A program made the translations under genes and the position numbers. Source: an uncultured Oscillibacter sp. (GTDB taxonomy: Bacteria; Bacillota; Clostridia; Oscillospirales; Oscillospiraceae). Taken from it: a stretch of 46,583 bases of DNA. How positions within the stretch are numbered: the stretch's first letter is position 1; each line of letters opens with the position of its first letter. Location: positions 1-46,583 of the forward strand of contig CAJUBX010000007.1 in NCBI GenBank assembly GCA_910585165.1, given 5' to 3'. Below the pieces are notes generated by a model. The model searched no databases and was not told where the DNA came from. It saw nothing but the letters and a program-made list of their open reading frames with translations. Of the stretch, positions 32,950 to 41,108 are shown piece by piece.

Positions 32950-34919
32950 CCCGTTTCACCCCGCAGCTCGATGATCCGGTCCCGCAGCACCGCCGCGTAC
33001 TCGAACTCCAGCATCTTGCTGGCCTCCTTCATTTCCTTCTCCAGGCGCTTGATCTCCGCGTCCCGCTCCTGCTTGCTCAGCTTCTTATGGCGGCGGCCCC
33101 GGACGGTTTCCTCCTCCGCCGCGGCGGAAATCTCCAGCACCTCCCGCACGCCCTTGATGATGGTCTTGGGAACGATGCCGTGGGCCTGGTTGAAGCGGTC
33201 CTGAATATCCCGCCGGCGCTCCGTCTCGTCCATGGCGGCCCGCATGGAGGGGGTGACGGTATCCGCGTAGAGGACCACCAGGCCCTCCGCGTTCCGGGCG
33301 GCCCGGCCGATGGTCTGAATCAGGGAGGTCTCGGACCGGAGAAAGCCCTCCTTGTCCGCGTCCAGCACGGCGACGAGGCTGACCTCCGGCAAATCCAGGC
33401 CCTCCCGAAGAAGGTTGATGCCGATGAGCACGTCGAATTTCCCCAGCCGCAGGTCCCGGATGATCTCCATCCGCTCGATGGTCTCCACGTCGGAGTGCAT
33501 ATACCGGACCTTGATTCCGGCGTTCTTGAAATACTCCGTCAGGTTCTCCGCCATTTTTTTCGTCAGCGTGGTGACCAGCACCCGCTCGTTCCGGGCGGCC
33601 CGGGCGTTGATCTCCTCCATCAGGTCGTCGATCTGCCCGGTGACGGGCCGGACCTCCACCCGGGGGTCCAGAAGGCCCGTGGGGCGGATGACCTGCTCCA
33701 CCACCTGGTCCGCCCGCTCCCGCTCGTAGGGGCCCGGCGTCGCCGAGACGAAGACCGCCTGCCCGATCCGGCCCTCGAACTCCTCGAATTTCAAGGGCCG
33801 GTTGTCGTAGGCGCAGGGGAGGCGGAAGCCGTATTTCACCAGGGAATCCTTCCGGGCGTGGTCGCCGTTGTACATGGCCCGGACCTGGGGCAGCGTCACG
33901 TGGCTCTCGTCCACAAACAGTACGAAGTCGTCGGGGAAGAAGTCCAGCAGCGTCATGGGCGCGGAGCCCTGGGGCCGCTCGGAGATGATGCGGGAGTAGT
34001 TCTCAATGCCGGAGCAGTACCCCAGCTCCGCCATCATCTCCATGTCGTACTCCGTCCGCTGGCGGACCCGCTGGGCCTCCACCAGCTGGTTGTTGTCCGT
34101 GAAGGCCTTGACCTGCTCCTCCAGCTCCCGGCGTATCTCGCCGATGGCCCGGTCCATCTTGTCCTTGGTGGTGACGTAGTGGCTGGCGGGGTAAATGGCG
34201 ATGTGGTTCAGCACCCGGTTCACGGAGCCGGTAATGGGGTTAAACTCGCTGACCCGCTCGATCTCGTCCCCGAAGAACTCCACCCGGATGGCCTTGTCCT
34301 TGTAATAGGCGGGGTAAATTTCCACCGTGTCCCCCCGGACCCGGAACATGTTGCGCTCGAAGGCGATGTCGTTGCGCTCGTAGCGGATTTCCACCAGCCG
34401 CCGCAGCAGCTCGTCCCGGTCCCATTCGGCCCCCGCCCGCAGGGAGACCACCATCTTGGCGAAGTCGTCCGGCTCCCCCAGGCCGTAAATGCAGGAGACG
34501 GAGGAAACCACAATCACGTCCCTCCGCTCCAGCAGGGCGCAGGTGGCGGAGAGGCGGAGGCGGTCAATCTCGTCGTTGGTGGAGGCGTCCTTGGCGATGT
34601 AGGTGTCCGTGTGGGGGATATAGGCCTCCGGCTGGTAGTAGTCATAGTAGCTGACGAAGTACTCCACGGCGTTGTTGGGAAAAAACTCCTTGAACTCCGC
34701 GCAGAGCTGGGCCGCCAGGGTCTTGTTGTGGGCCAGGACCAGGGTAGGCCGCTGGACGGCCTCGATGACCTTGGCCATGGTGAAGGTCTTGCCGGAGCCG
34801 GTAACGCCCAGGAGGACCTGCTCCTTCAGCCCGCTCTCAATGCCCGCCGCCAGGGCGGCGATGGCCTCCGGCTGGTCGCCGGAGGGCTGGTATTCGGATA
34901 CGACTTGAAATTTCGGCAT
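32946..34919 (-). CDS. uvrB: Excinuclease ABC subunit B
   Basis: A 657-residue UvrB, the damage-verifying helicase. Walker A GVTGSGKTFTMA (about 38-49), the beta-hairpin region SYYDYYQPEAYIPHTDTYIAKD (about 90-111), DEAD-like DESHVTLPQ (about 338), helicase motif VI QTIGRAARNAEG and the C-terminal UVR motif EIKRLEKEMKEASKMLEFEYAAVLRDRI. AAGGAGG lies seven bases before ATG 34919. Promoter and SOS-like box lie upstream (34964-35002). It leads a run of five genes that ends before uvrA, so uvrB and uvrA are in one long cluster but not adjacent as in Bacillus. Confidence 0.98.
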   Translation of the reverse strand: MPKFQVVSEYQPSGDQPEAIAALAAGIESGLKEQVLLGVTGSGKTFTMAKVIEAVQRPTLVLAHNKTLAAQLCAEFKEFFPNNAVEYFVSYYDYYQPEAYIPHTDTYIAKDASTNDEIDRLRLSATCALLERRDVIVVSSVSCIYGLGEPDDFAKMVVSLRAGAEWDRDELLRRLVEIRYERNDIAFERNMFRVRGDTVEIYPAYYKDKAIRVEFFGDEIERVSEFNPITGSVNRVLNHIAIYPASHYVTTKDKMDRAIGEIRRELEEQVKAFTDNNQLVEAQRVRQRTEYDMEMMAELGYCSGIENYSRIISERPQGSAPMTLLDFFPDDFVLFVDESHVTLPQVRAMYNGDHARKDSLVKYGFRLPCAYDNRPLKFEEFEGRIGQAVFVSATPGPYERERADQVVEQVIRPTGLLDPRVEVRPVTGQIDDLMEEINARAARNERVLVTTLTKKMAENLTEYFKNAGIKVRYMHSDVETIERMEIIRDLRLGKFDVLIGINLLREGLDLPEVSLVAVLDADKEGFLRSETSLIQTIGRAARNAEGLVVLYADTVTPSMRAAMDETERRRDIQDRFNQAHGIVPKTIIKGVREVLEISAAAEEETVRGRRHKKLSKQERDAEIKRLEKEMKEASKMLEFEYAAVLRDRIIELRGETG

Positions 34920-34963
34920 GGGGGCCTCCTTCCGGCAGGATTCGGGGCCGGGAATTCGGACTT

Positions 34964-35002
34964 ATTGTACCACGAGCCCGGCCGGATTGCAACGTTTGTT
35001 CG
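34964..35002 (-). promoter_or_regulatory. uvrB promoter with SOS (LexA) box
   Basis: Minus strand: TTGCAA (34987-34992), 17 bases, TACAAT (34964-34969). Overlapping the -35 is CGAACAAACGTTGC (34989-35002), which matches the Gram-positive LexA consensus CGAACN4GTTCG except in the last two bases. LexA bound there would block polymerase, so uvrB and the genes after it should be DNA-damage inducible. Confidence 0.75.
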
Positions 35003-35029
35003 ATATATTTTTCATGCCGCCGGATTCCC

Positions 35030-35704
35030 TCAGCTCAGAAATCCCGACTCGGCAAAGGAGATAAAATCGTGATCGGCCACAATGATGTGATCCTCCAGCC
35101 TGACCTCCACGCTTTCCAGGGCCGCCTTAACCCGGAGGGTGGCCGCGTGGTCCGCCTGGGAGGGCAGGGCCACGCCGCTGGGGTGGTTGTGGGCCAGGAT
35201 GACGGAGCAGGCGGAAAACGTGATGGCGTTTTGCACAATGCTGCGCACGTCCAGGTTCACCGCCGAGGCGCTGCCCTCCCCCAGGCGGCGGCAGGCCAGC
35301 AGCTTCCCCTTTCCGTCCAGGCAGATTTGGTATACCGCCTCGTTCCGCTCCCGGGAAAAAAGCTCCAGAAGGTAGGCCCCCACCCGCTCCCGGGTGTTCA
35401 GGGCCAGCTCCCGCTCCAGGTCCGCCAGCCGGGCCTTCTGGGCAATCTGGGGAACCAGGCGCAGCAGCAGGGCCGTCCGCTCCCCCACGCCCTTCACCTG
35501 CATCAGCAGCTCCGCCGGGGCGGAGAACACGCCGGAGAGGCTGCCGAAGCGGTCCATTAACGCGTGGGCCAAGGGGTTCACGTTCCCCTGGGGGATGGCG
35601 TAATAGAGCAGCAGCTCCAGGGCTTCGTGGTCGGCGAAGCCCGCCAGTTCATTTTCCAAAAAGCGCTTGCGCACCCGTCCCCGGTGCCCGTCGTGGACGC
35701 CCAT
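35030..35704 (-). CDS. radC: RadC/JAB-domain DNA repair-like protein
   Basis: A 224-residue RadC-family protein. The N-terminal helix-hairpin-helix part (MDRFGSLSGVFSAPAELLMQVKGVGERTALLL) is followed by the JAB domain with the metal motif HNHPSGVALPSQAD (about 172-185; His-x-His and Asp) and an upstream Glu in the ELFSRERNEAVYQ segment. Despite the name, a role in repair is unproven for RadC. The start at 35704 has GGGGGAGG upstream. It has its own promoter and lies before uvrB with a 110-base gap. Confidence 0.92.
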   Translation of the reverse strand: MGVHDGHRGRVRKRFLENELAGFADHEALELLLYYAIPQGNVNPLAHALMDRFGSLSGVFSAPAELLMQVKGVGERTALLLRLVPQIAQKARLADLERELALNTRERVGAYLLELFSRERNEAVYQICLDGKGKLLACRRLGEGSASAVNLDVRSIVQNAITFSACSVILAHNHPSGVALPSQADHAATLRVKAALESVEVRLEDHIIVADHDFISFAESGFLS

Positions 35705-35772
35705 GGCTCAGCCTCCCCCGCCCGTCCGCCTCCGCCGGGCGGGGCGGAAGCGGGGCTTGACATTTGGAAGTT

Positions 35773-35801
35773 ATGATAGCATATTTTCTTTGCGCCGTCA
35801 A
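35773..35801 (-). promoter_or_regulatory. Promoter of radC
   Basis: Minus strand: TTGACG (35796-35801), 17 bases, TATCAT (35773-35778), about 69 bases before the radC start. Confidence 0.7.
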
Positions 35802-35824
35802 TCTTCCGGCGGATTTCCAAAAGT

Positions 35825-35858
35825 TTTTGTATACAAACGGATTTTCCTGTGCTATACT
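35825..35858 (+). promoter_or_regulatory. RNase J promoter with overlapping palindrome
   Basis: TATACA (35830-35835), 17 bases, extended -10 TGCTATACT (35850-35858). The -35 lies inside the perfect palindrome TTTGTATACAAA (35825-35836), a possible repressor site. Confidence 0.5.
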
Positions 35859-36209
35859 ATACCGAGTTGACGTTCCGGCGGCCCCGAACCGGGCCGGGCG
35901 GAGCGGTTTCGCCAGGGCTTTTCCCCCCGGCGCTTTTGAATTGTATTTTTCCAGGGCGGGACGCGCTTCCCGGCTGGTCAAATAATAAAAGGCCTGTTTT
36001 TCATACCCGCGGGATGCCGGACGGCGTCCGGCGGCTGTGAAGCGGGCGCTTTGAAGCGGCTTTCATATCCGGATACGACAGGACGCATCCAACCCTCCGC
36101 CGGCGTAACGGGGCCGGGCGGACGGCGGACGTCTTCCCTTTGCTGTGCCCATACGCCGGGTGCAGGGCCGCGGTACATCTTTTTATATTGATAAGGAGTT
36201 TTACAATCT
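35859..36209 (+). other. Long untranslated leader of the RNase J gene
   Basis: About 350 bases separate the promoter from the ATG. No gene with a credible ribosome site lies here. Several GC-rich inverted repeats occur (for example GCCGGACGGCGTCCGGC at about 36013-36029), but I matched none to a known riboswitch. RNase J and RNase E genes in other bacteria are often controlled through their leaders, so feedback by cleavage is possible. Confidence 0.4.
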
Positions 36210-37868
36210 ATGGCAGAAAAACTGAAAATCATCCCTCTTGGCGGCCTCAACGAAATCGGCAAGAACATGACCGCCTATGAGTACGGCGGGGAAATCATCG
36301 TGGTGGACTGCGGCATGGCCTTCCCCGGGGACGACATGTACGGCATCGACTGCATCATCCCCGACGTGACCTACCTCATCAAGAACCGCGCCCGCATCCG
36401 GGGCCTCTTCATCACCCACGGCCACGAGGACCACGTGGGGGCCATCCCCTACGTCCTCAAGCAGGTGAACCTGCCCATCTACTGCACCCGCTTCACCGCC
36501 GGCCTCATCCAGCTGAAGCTGGAGGAGCACGGCCTGGCCAGGAGCACCAAGCTCATCACCGTGGAGCCGGGCAAGTCCGTCCGGGCCGGGAAGTTCACCG
36601 TGGAGTTCATCCACGTCAACCACTCCATCGCCGACTCTGTGGCCTTCGCCATCCACACCCACATGGGCACCGTGGTTCACACCGGCGACTTTAAAATCGA
36701 CTCCACCCCCATTGACGGGGAGGTCATCGACCTGGCCCGTCTGGGGGAGCTTGGAAAGAGCGGGGTCCTGGCCCTCTGCGCCGATTCCACCAATGTGGAG
36801 CGCCCCGGCTACACCATGAGCGAGCGGGCCGTGGGCCAGACCTTCAGCCGGCAGTTCCAGGGCTGCGAGGAGCGGATCATCGTCACCACCTTCGCCTCCA
36901 ACGTCCACCGCATCCAGCAGGTTTTGGACGCCGCCGCCGCCCACGGGCGGAAGGTGGCCGTCACGGGGCGGTCCATGGAGAACATCATGCGGGTGTCCAC
37001 GGAGCTTGGCTACATGAAGGTGCCCAAGAACACCCTGGTGGACATCAACAAGATCAAGGGCCTTCCGAAGAACAAGCAGGTCATCGTCACCACCGGCTCC
37101 CAGGGCGAGGAGATGAGCGCCCTGTACCGCATGGCCTTCTCCACCCACAAGCAGGTGGAGGTGGGCCCCGGGGACAAGGTGATCATCTCCGCCTCCGCCA
37201 TCCCCGGCAACGAGGTGACGGTGAGCCGGGTCATCAACGAGCTCTTCCGCAAGGGCGTGAAGGTGGTCTATGACCGGGCGGACATGCTCCATGTCTCCGG
37301 CCACGCCTGCCAGGAGGAGCTGAAAATCATCCACGCCCTCACCCGGCCCCGGTTCTTCATCCCCCTTCACGGCGAGCAGCGGATGCTGCAAATCCACAGC
37401 CAGGTGGCCCAGCAGATGGGCATGGACCGTAGCCATATCGCCATCGCGGAGAACGGCACGGTCATCGAGCTGACCGCCAAGACGCTGAAGCTTGGCAGCG
37501 CGGTGCCCGCTGGGGAGGTCTATGTGGACGGCTCCGGCGTGGGCGACGTGGGGGCCGTGGTCATGCGGGACCGCAAGCGCCTGGCCGAGGACGGCATGGT
37601 GGTGGTGGTCCTGCCCACCTCCAGCCACGACGGGGGCCTTCTCAGCCCGCCGGAAATCGTCACCCGGGGCTTCATCTACGTGAAGGAGTCCGGGGATTTG
37701 ATGAAGGAGCTCCAGGGCGTCGCCATGGACGCGGCCCAGTCCGTCACCCGCAAGCGCGGGCGGGACGACGGGGAGCTCCGGGGCGTGGTGAAGTCCGCCG
37801 TCAGCAGCTACCTGTTCAAAACCACCAAGCGCAGTCCCATGGTCATCCCCGTTGTGACGAGGCTGTAA
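36210..37868 (+). CDS. rnj: Ribonuclease J
   Basis: A 552-residue metallo-beta-lactamase/beta-CASP nuclease. Motifs: THGHEDHVGAIPYVL (residues 70-84; zinc ligands), HVNHSIADSVAF (about 138), HTGDFKIDSTP (about 161-171), ADSTN (about 191), the beta-CASP ASNVHRIQQ, TGSQGE and SGHACQEEL, then the C-terminal domain ending MVIPVVTRL. RNase J acts as 5'-3' exonuclease and endonuclease in mRNA decay and rRNA maturation. AAGGAG precedes the ATG. I cannot say whether it corresponds to J1 or J2 without the rest of the genome. Confidence 0.96.
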   Translation: MAEKLKIIPLGGLNEIGKNMTAYEYGGEIIVVDCGMAFPGDDMYGIDCIIPDVTYLIKNRARIRGLFITHGHEDHVGAIPYVLKQVNLPIYCTRFTAGLIQLKLEEHGLARSTKLITVEPGKSVRAGKFTVEFIHVNHSIADSVAFAIHTHMGTVVHTGDFKIDSTPIDGEVIDLARLGELGKSGVLALCADSTNVERPGYTMSERAVGQTFSRQFQGCEERIIVTTFASNVHRIQQVLDAAAAHGRKVAVTGRSMENIMRVSTELGYMKVPKNTLVDINKIKGLPKNKQVIVTTGSQGEEMSALYRMAFSTHKQVEVGPGDKVIISASAIPGNEVTVSRVINELFRKGVKVVYDRADMLHVSGHACQEELKIIHALTRPRFFIPLHGEQRMLQIHSQVAQQMGMDRSHIAIAENGTVIELTAKTLKLGSAVPAGEVYVDGSGVGDVGAVVMRDRKRLAEDGMVVVVLPTSSHDGGLLSPPEIVTRGFIYVKESGDLMKELQGVAMDAAQSVTRKRGRDDGELRGVVKSAVSSYLFKTTKRSPMVIPVVTRL

Positions 37869-37889
37869 GGCTTTTCCGAATCCGCAAAG

Positions 37890-38102
37890 AGGGGGGACGG
37901 CGTCTGCCGTCCCCCAGCTTGTCGAAAAAGTCTTTTCGACAAGCTGCTGCAAATTTTCAGAACTTCAAAAAGTTCTGAAAATTTAGGATTTCAATAGTGC
38001 AGGAAACCCTTCCTGGGTTTCCCGCACACACCCTTCCTTCCCGTTGAACGGCTCTTACGGGTTTCTCGACAGCCTGAGGGGGGACGGCGTCTGCCGTCCC
38101 CC
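37890..38102 (+). mobile_element. 161-bp hairpin element flanked by 26-bp terminator duplication, copy 2
   Basis: The 26 bases at 37890-37915 recur exactly at 38077-38102. They form the RNase J terminator (GGGGGGACGGC pairing with GCCGTCCCCC). The 161 bases between (37916-38076) differ from copy 1 at only five positions, four of them at 38045-38055, and lie in the same orientation. The true T-run (TTTCCTTTTTT) is right of the second hairpin copy. The flanking duplication differs completely from that at copy 1, so it comes from the target, not the element. No transposase is encoded. Confidence 0.85.
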
Positions 38103-38131
38103 CTCTTTCCTTTTTTATCAAAGGCCGGAAT

Positions 38132-38911
38132 TCACCGCCCTTCCAGCACTCTCTTTTTGTAGCCGTCCATCTCGCTCTCCGCCAGCACCTTCCCGCCGTT
38201 GGTATCAATGGAGCCGTTGCGTTCCAGGAGGAGGGCCATCAGGGCCCGCCCCGCTTTTTCGGTGGTGTCGGAAAGAACGCTGACGCCGTTGGCCCCAAGC
38301 AGGTAAATGGCCAGGCAGTGAATCTTCTTGTGGCGGTTCCCTGTGCTGATGTAGTAGGTGTAGTCGCTGAAGCAGCAGGCCCGCAGGCTGTCCACGCGGA
38401 AGACGGTCTGGGCGGGGTCGGCCAGATAAATATAGTCCCGGGTAAGCAGCCCATCCTTGTTGGTGCTGTTGGAAAGCGCCCGGTCCAGTCCCTCCGCCAG
38501 CCGCAGAATATAGCAGTCCGGGTCAAGGGCCTGCCGCTCGAAGGCCTCGATCTCACTCACCGGCAGCTTGCTGTGCTTCGCGGAGCCGACCACATAATCG
38601 CCGCGCTTCTGCCGGCCCGCCTTGGCCATGAAGAACAGCAGCGTCAAAAAGCCCAGGGCCACTATGCCGAAAAAGGCGCAGATGGCGATGGACACCCCCA
38701 GCATATCGTCCTGCCCGGCGGCCCGGAGCTCCATAGTTCTGCCGATGGACCACGCCAATCCCCACAGCGCCGCGGCGGCAAACAGGCCAATCATTACAAC
38801 GCCAAGGATGCTCCTCCGTTTCAGGGTCTTCGCCGCGCTCTCAAAGACAGAGCCCTCCGGAAAATGCTTTTGGGCGTATTCCCCGTTCATTTTCGCAAAA
38901 TAGTCCGCCAT
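38132..38911 (-). CDS. Two-helix membrane protein, unknown function
   Basis: A 259-residue protein: cytoplasmic N-terminus (about 33 residues), two membrane helices (about 34-57 and 69-95), and a soluble C-terminal domain of about 160 residues with YYISTGNRHKKIHCLAIYLLGANGV, perhaps a PH-like beta fold. I cannot name a family. GGGAGG precedes the ATG at 38911. It converges with RNase J on the duplicated terminator, and the candidate small RNA lies upstream on the same strand, so that RNA might be its leader. Confidence 0.65.
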   Translation of the reverse strand: MADYFAKMNGEYAQKHFPEGSVFESAAKTLKRRSILGVVMIGLFAAAALWGLAWSIGRTMELRAAGQDDMLGVSIAICAFFGIVALGFLTLLFFMAKAGRQKRGDYVVGSAKHSKLPVSEIEAFERQALDPDCYILRLAEGLDRALSNSTNKDGLLTRDYIYLADPAQTVFRVDSLRACCFSDYTYYISTGNRHKKIHCLAIYLLGANGVSVLSDTTEKAGRALMALLLERNGSIDTNGGKVLAESEMDGYKKRVLEGR

Positions 38912-39050
38912 AAATATTCCTCCCTTTTAAGCTGCCGGAAAAGCGGCTTCCGCTTCCCGTATTTTACCGCCGCCGCCTCCTGCGTCAATGCGCCTTGGCC
39001 CCGGGGCCGCCGATCCACCCCCGGCCCCGAAGCGTTCCCATCGAGACGAC

Positions 39051-39257
39051 AAAAGCGGCGCAGGGAGAAATTCCCTGCACCGCCGGAAGCCATGCACACA
39101 CTCAAGGAAGATTCTCCTCTTGCTAAATCCCGGAGAACCGATTATAATGAGCTGGGCGCAGTAACATTTCTGCTGTGTGGGAGGTGCTGTCTCCTGCATA
39201 GGGGCGAAGGAGGATTAGGCCCCTCCTTCGCCCTGCCTATTGCTTCTGTTGCCTCGC
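39051..39257 (-). ncRNA. Candidate structured small RNA or regulatory leader
   Basis: On the minus strand TTGCAT (39287-39292), 17 bases and TAGAAT (39264-39269) precede about 200 non-coding bases. These include a 12-bp stem GGGCGAAGGAGG/CCTCCTTCGCCC (about 39203-39233), a small hairpin GCAG/CTGC, TTCTCC pairing with GGAGAA, CACACA able to pair with TGTGTG, and end in a terminator, GCGGTGCAGGGA with TCCCTGCGCCGC (39055-39084), followed by TTTTG. The transcript would stop 140 bases before the membrane-protein start at 38911. It resembles neither SRP RNA nor tmRNA; a 6S-like RNA or a terminating riboswitch is possible. Confidence 0.4.
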
Positions 39258-39309
39258 AGGAATATTCTATCGTATCCTGCCGGAAAATGCAAGGGGTATT
39301 TCACCAGGA

Positions 39310-39345
39310 TAAAAAACACGGACAGGAGGCCTTCCTGTCCGTGTT
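39310..39345 (-). terminator. Terminator of the Xre-type regulator
   Basis: ACACGGACAGG pairs with CCTGTCCGTGT directly after the stop codon, followed on the minus strand by TTTTTT (39311-39316). Confidence 0.85.
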
Positions 39346-39561
39346 TCATCGTTCCTTGCTGAGCCCCAGCAGGTAGTCCGTGCTGACGTTGTAATACCTG
39401 CTTAAAGTGATCAGGTGGTGGATGGGCAGCTCATTGGCGCCCCGCTCGTAGCGTGCGTACATGGTCTGGGACGTGCCCAGGACCTCGGCGATCTGTGACT
39501 GTGTCTTGTCGGCGTCCTCGCGCAAATCACGAAGAATACGTACATACTCCATCTCATCCAC
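39346..39561 (-). CDS. Xre-family helix-turn-helix regulator
   Basis: A 71-residue single-domain DNA-binding protein. LREDADKTQSQIAEVLGTSQTMYARYERGANELPIHHLITLSRYYNVSTDYLLG is a complete HTH_3 (Cro/C1) domain, closest to the small ones that end in DYLLGLS. The frame also allows a GTG at 39570; the GTG at 39561 is chosen because GGGGGG lies eight bases before it. No toxin or phage gene lies next to it, so its target is unknown. It is a monocistronic unit with its own terminator. Confidence 0.85.
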   Translation of the reverse strand: MDEMEYVRILRDLREDADKTQSQIAEVLGTSQTMYARYERGANELPIHHLITLSRYYNVSTDYLLGLSKER

Positions 39562-39763
39562 GTTCGACACCCCCCTATTGACTTTTGCCCTGTTCGTCTT
39601 CCAGCTTTACTTTAGCATAAAAAACCTGACAAGACGGGTTCACAATACACAATTTTACTTAAATTTCTTCGGGTTTCCTTGTATAATTTGTTGGATTCCG
39701 CAGATTTTAATTGATTAAAGTTTTAAATTCTCTAAAATCATGGGACTTGTAAGGCCGGACCGC

Positions 39764-39792
39764 TTTACAAGCGGCTCCCTTTTCTGTATAAT
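39764..39792 (+). promoter_or_regulatory. Promoter of the DEAD-box helicase gene
   Basis: TTTACA (39764-39769), 17 bases, TATAAT (39787-39792). An inverted repeat CTTGTAA (39746-39752) with TTACAAG (39765-39771) overlaps the -35 and could be an operator or, if transcribed from further upstream, a hairpin. Confidence 0.7.
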
Positions 39793-39853
39793 AAGATTAA
39801 AAATTCATGTCCATTTTACCATACGCCCCATTACGTGAAAAGAGGAAATTTTT

Positions 39854-41011
39854 ATGGAATATACAGAAGGCGTCCGGTTCGACAGCCTGGGGCTGTCGCC
39901 GGAGATCATGCGGGCCCTCCGGCGGCGGGAGCTGGAGATAACCACCCCCGTCCAGGCGGGCTGCATCCCTCCCATGATGGACTGGCAGGACGTGATTGCC
40001 AAGGCCCCCACCGGCACCGGCAAAACCTTTGCCTACGGCATCCCCATCATCGAGCACACCGACCCGGAGGACGACAGCGTCCAGGCCGTCATCCTGGCCC
40101 CCACCCGGGAGCTGGCGATTCAAATCACGGACGAGCTGCGGGACATCTCCGCCTTCCGCCCCGGCGTGCGCTGCGTCTGCCTTTACGGGGGCCAGCCCAT
40201 CGGCAAGCAGATTGACGCGCTGAAAAAGCGGCCCCAGATTGTGGTGGCCACCCCGGGCCGGCTCAGCGACCATATGAAGCGCCGCACCGTCCGGGTGGAC
40301 GGCGCCCAAACCGTGGTGCTGGACGAGGCGGACCGGATGCTGGACATGGGCTTCATCCACGACGTAACCCGTCTGCTGGACAAGATGAACAAGCGCAGGA
40401 ACCTGGGCCTTTTCTCCGCCACCATCTCCCGGGAGGTCATGGACATCGCCTGGGTCTACCAGCGGGACGCGGCGGAGATCACCGTCCGGGAGGACGAGCA
40501 GAACAAGCCGGACATCAAGCAGTTCCGCATGGACGTTCCCCAGAGCGAAAAGGCCGACGTCATCGCCAGGATTCTGGAGGAGACGGGCTTTGACCGCTGC
40601 ATGGCCTTCTGCAACACCAAGGGCTCCACGGAGCGCATCTGCAAGTTCCTGCAAATGCGGGGCATCGACGCGGAGTGCATCCACGGCGACATCCCCCAGC
40701 GGCGGCGGGAGCAGGTGATGAACCTCTTCCGGGAGGGGAAGCTCCGGGTCTTCGTCTCCACCGACGTGGCCGCCCGGGGCATCGACGTGGACGATGTGGA
40801 CATCGTCTTCAACTGCGACGTGCCCGACGAAAACCAGGACTACGTCCACCGCATCGGCCGCACCGGCCGGGCCAAGCGCCAGGGCGTGGCCGTGAGCCTC
40901 ATCGCGGACTACCCCTCTAAAATGCGGATTGACGACATCGCCCAGAAGACCCGCAACGAGATCGTACCCGTGAAGTTCGGGGCGGACGGGAAGCTGGAAG
41001 CGATTGGCTGA
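39854..41011 (+). CDS. DEAD-box RNA helicase
   Basis: A 385-residue minimal DEAD-box helicase: Q motif FDSLGLSPEIMRAL...TPVQ (residues 9-34), motif I APTGTGKT (about 49-56; the usual AQTGTGKT has Q replaced by P), Ia PTRELA, GG, TPGR, II DEAD (about 158), III SAT, then V STDVAARGIDV and VI HRIGRTGRA. It stops about 20 residues after the RecA-2 core, so it lacks the C-terminal RNA-binding extension that targets DbpA or CshA. It probably remodels RNA structure in ribosome assembly or decay. No ideal ribosome site is seen beyond AGAGGAAAT eight bases upstream. Confidence 0.93.
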   Translation: MEYTEGVRFDSLGLSPEIMRALRRRELEITTPVQAGCIPPMMDWQDVIAKAPTGTGKTFAYGIPIIEHTDPEDDSVQAVILAPTRELAIQITDELRDISAFRPGVRCVCLYGGQPIGKQIDALKKRPQIVVATPGRLSDHMKRRTVRVDGAQTVVLDEADRMLDMGFIHDVTRLLDKMNKRRNLGLFSATISREVMDIAWVYQRDAAEITVREDEQNKPDIKQFRMDVPQSEKADVIARILEETGFDRCMAFCNTKGSTERICKFLQMRGIDAECIHGDIPQRRREQVMNLFREGKLRVFVSTDVAARGIDVDDVDIVFNCDVPDENQDYVHRIGRTGRAKRQGVAVSLIADYPSKMRIDDIAQKTRNEIVPVKFGADGKLEAIG

Positions 41012-41059
41012 GAGAACGCGAGCGCTTCCTTTCCCTTCCGCCAGCCTTTTCGATAGTTT

Positions 41060-41086
41060 GAGCGCCGGGGCAAAGCCCCGGCGCTC
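41060..41086. terminator. Bidirectional terminator between helicase and HD gene
   Basis: GAGCGCCGGGGC (41060-41071) pairs with GCCCCGGCGCTC (41075-41086) around AAA. The genes on both sides converge on it. Confidence 0.8.
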
Positions 41087-41108
41087 TCTTTCCGCCTATG
41101 GAAGGAAT

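Noticed and set aside
30412..33204. A 930-codon plus-strand frame across ybaK, the EamA gene and mmcQ
   Set aside because: Pro/Gly/Arg/His-rich antisense translation crossing several well-supported minus-strand genes, with no ribosome site.
35705..35985. Several short frames upstream of rnj
   Set aside because: None has a ribosome site; they overlap the radC and rnj promoters.
39120..39148. Plus-strand promoter TTGCTA-17-TATAAT
   Set aside because: It matches well, but no gene follows and the hairpin downstream lacks a T-run; the minus-strand unit has both promoter and terminator, so it was preferred.
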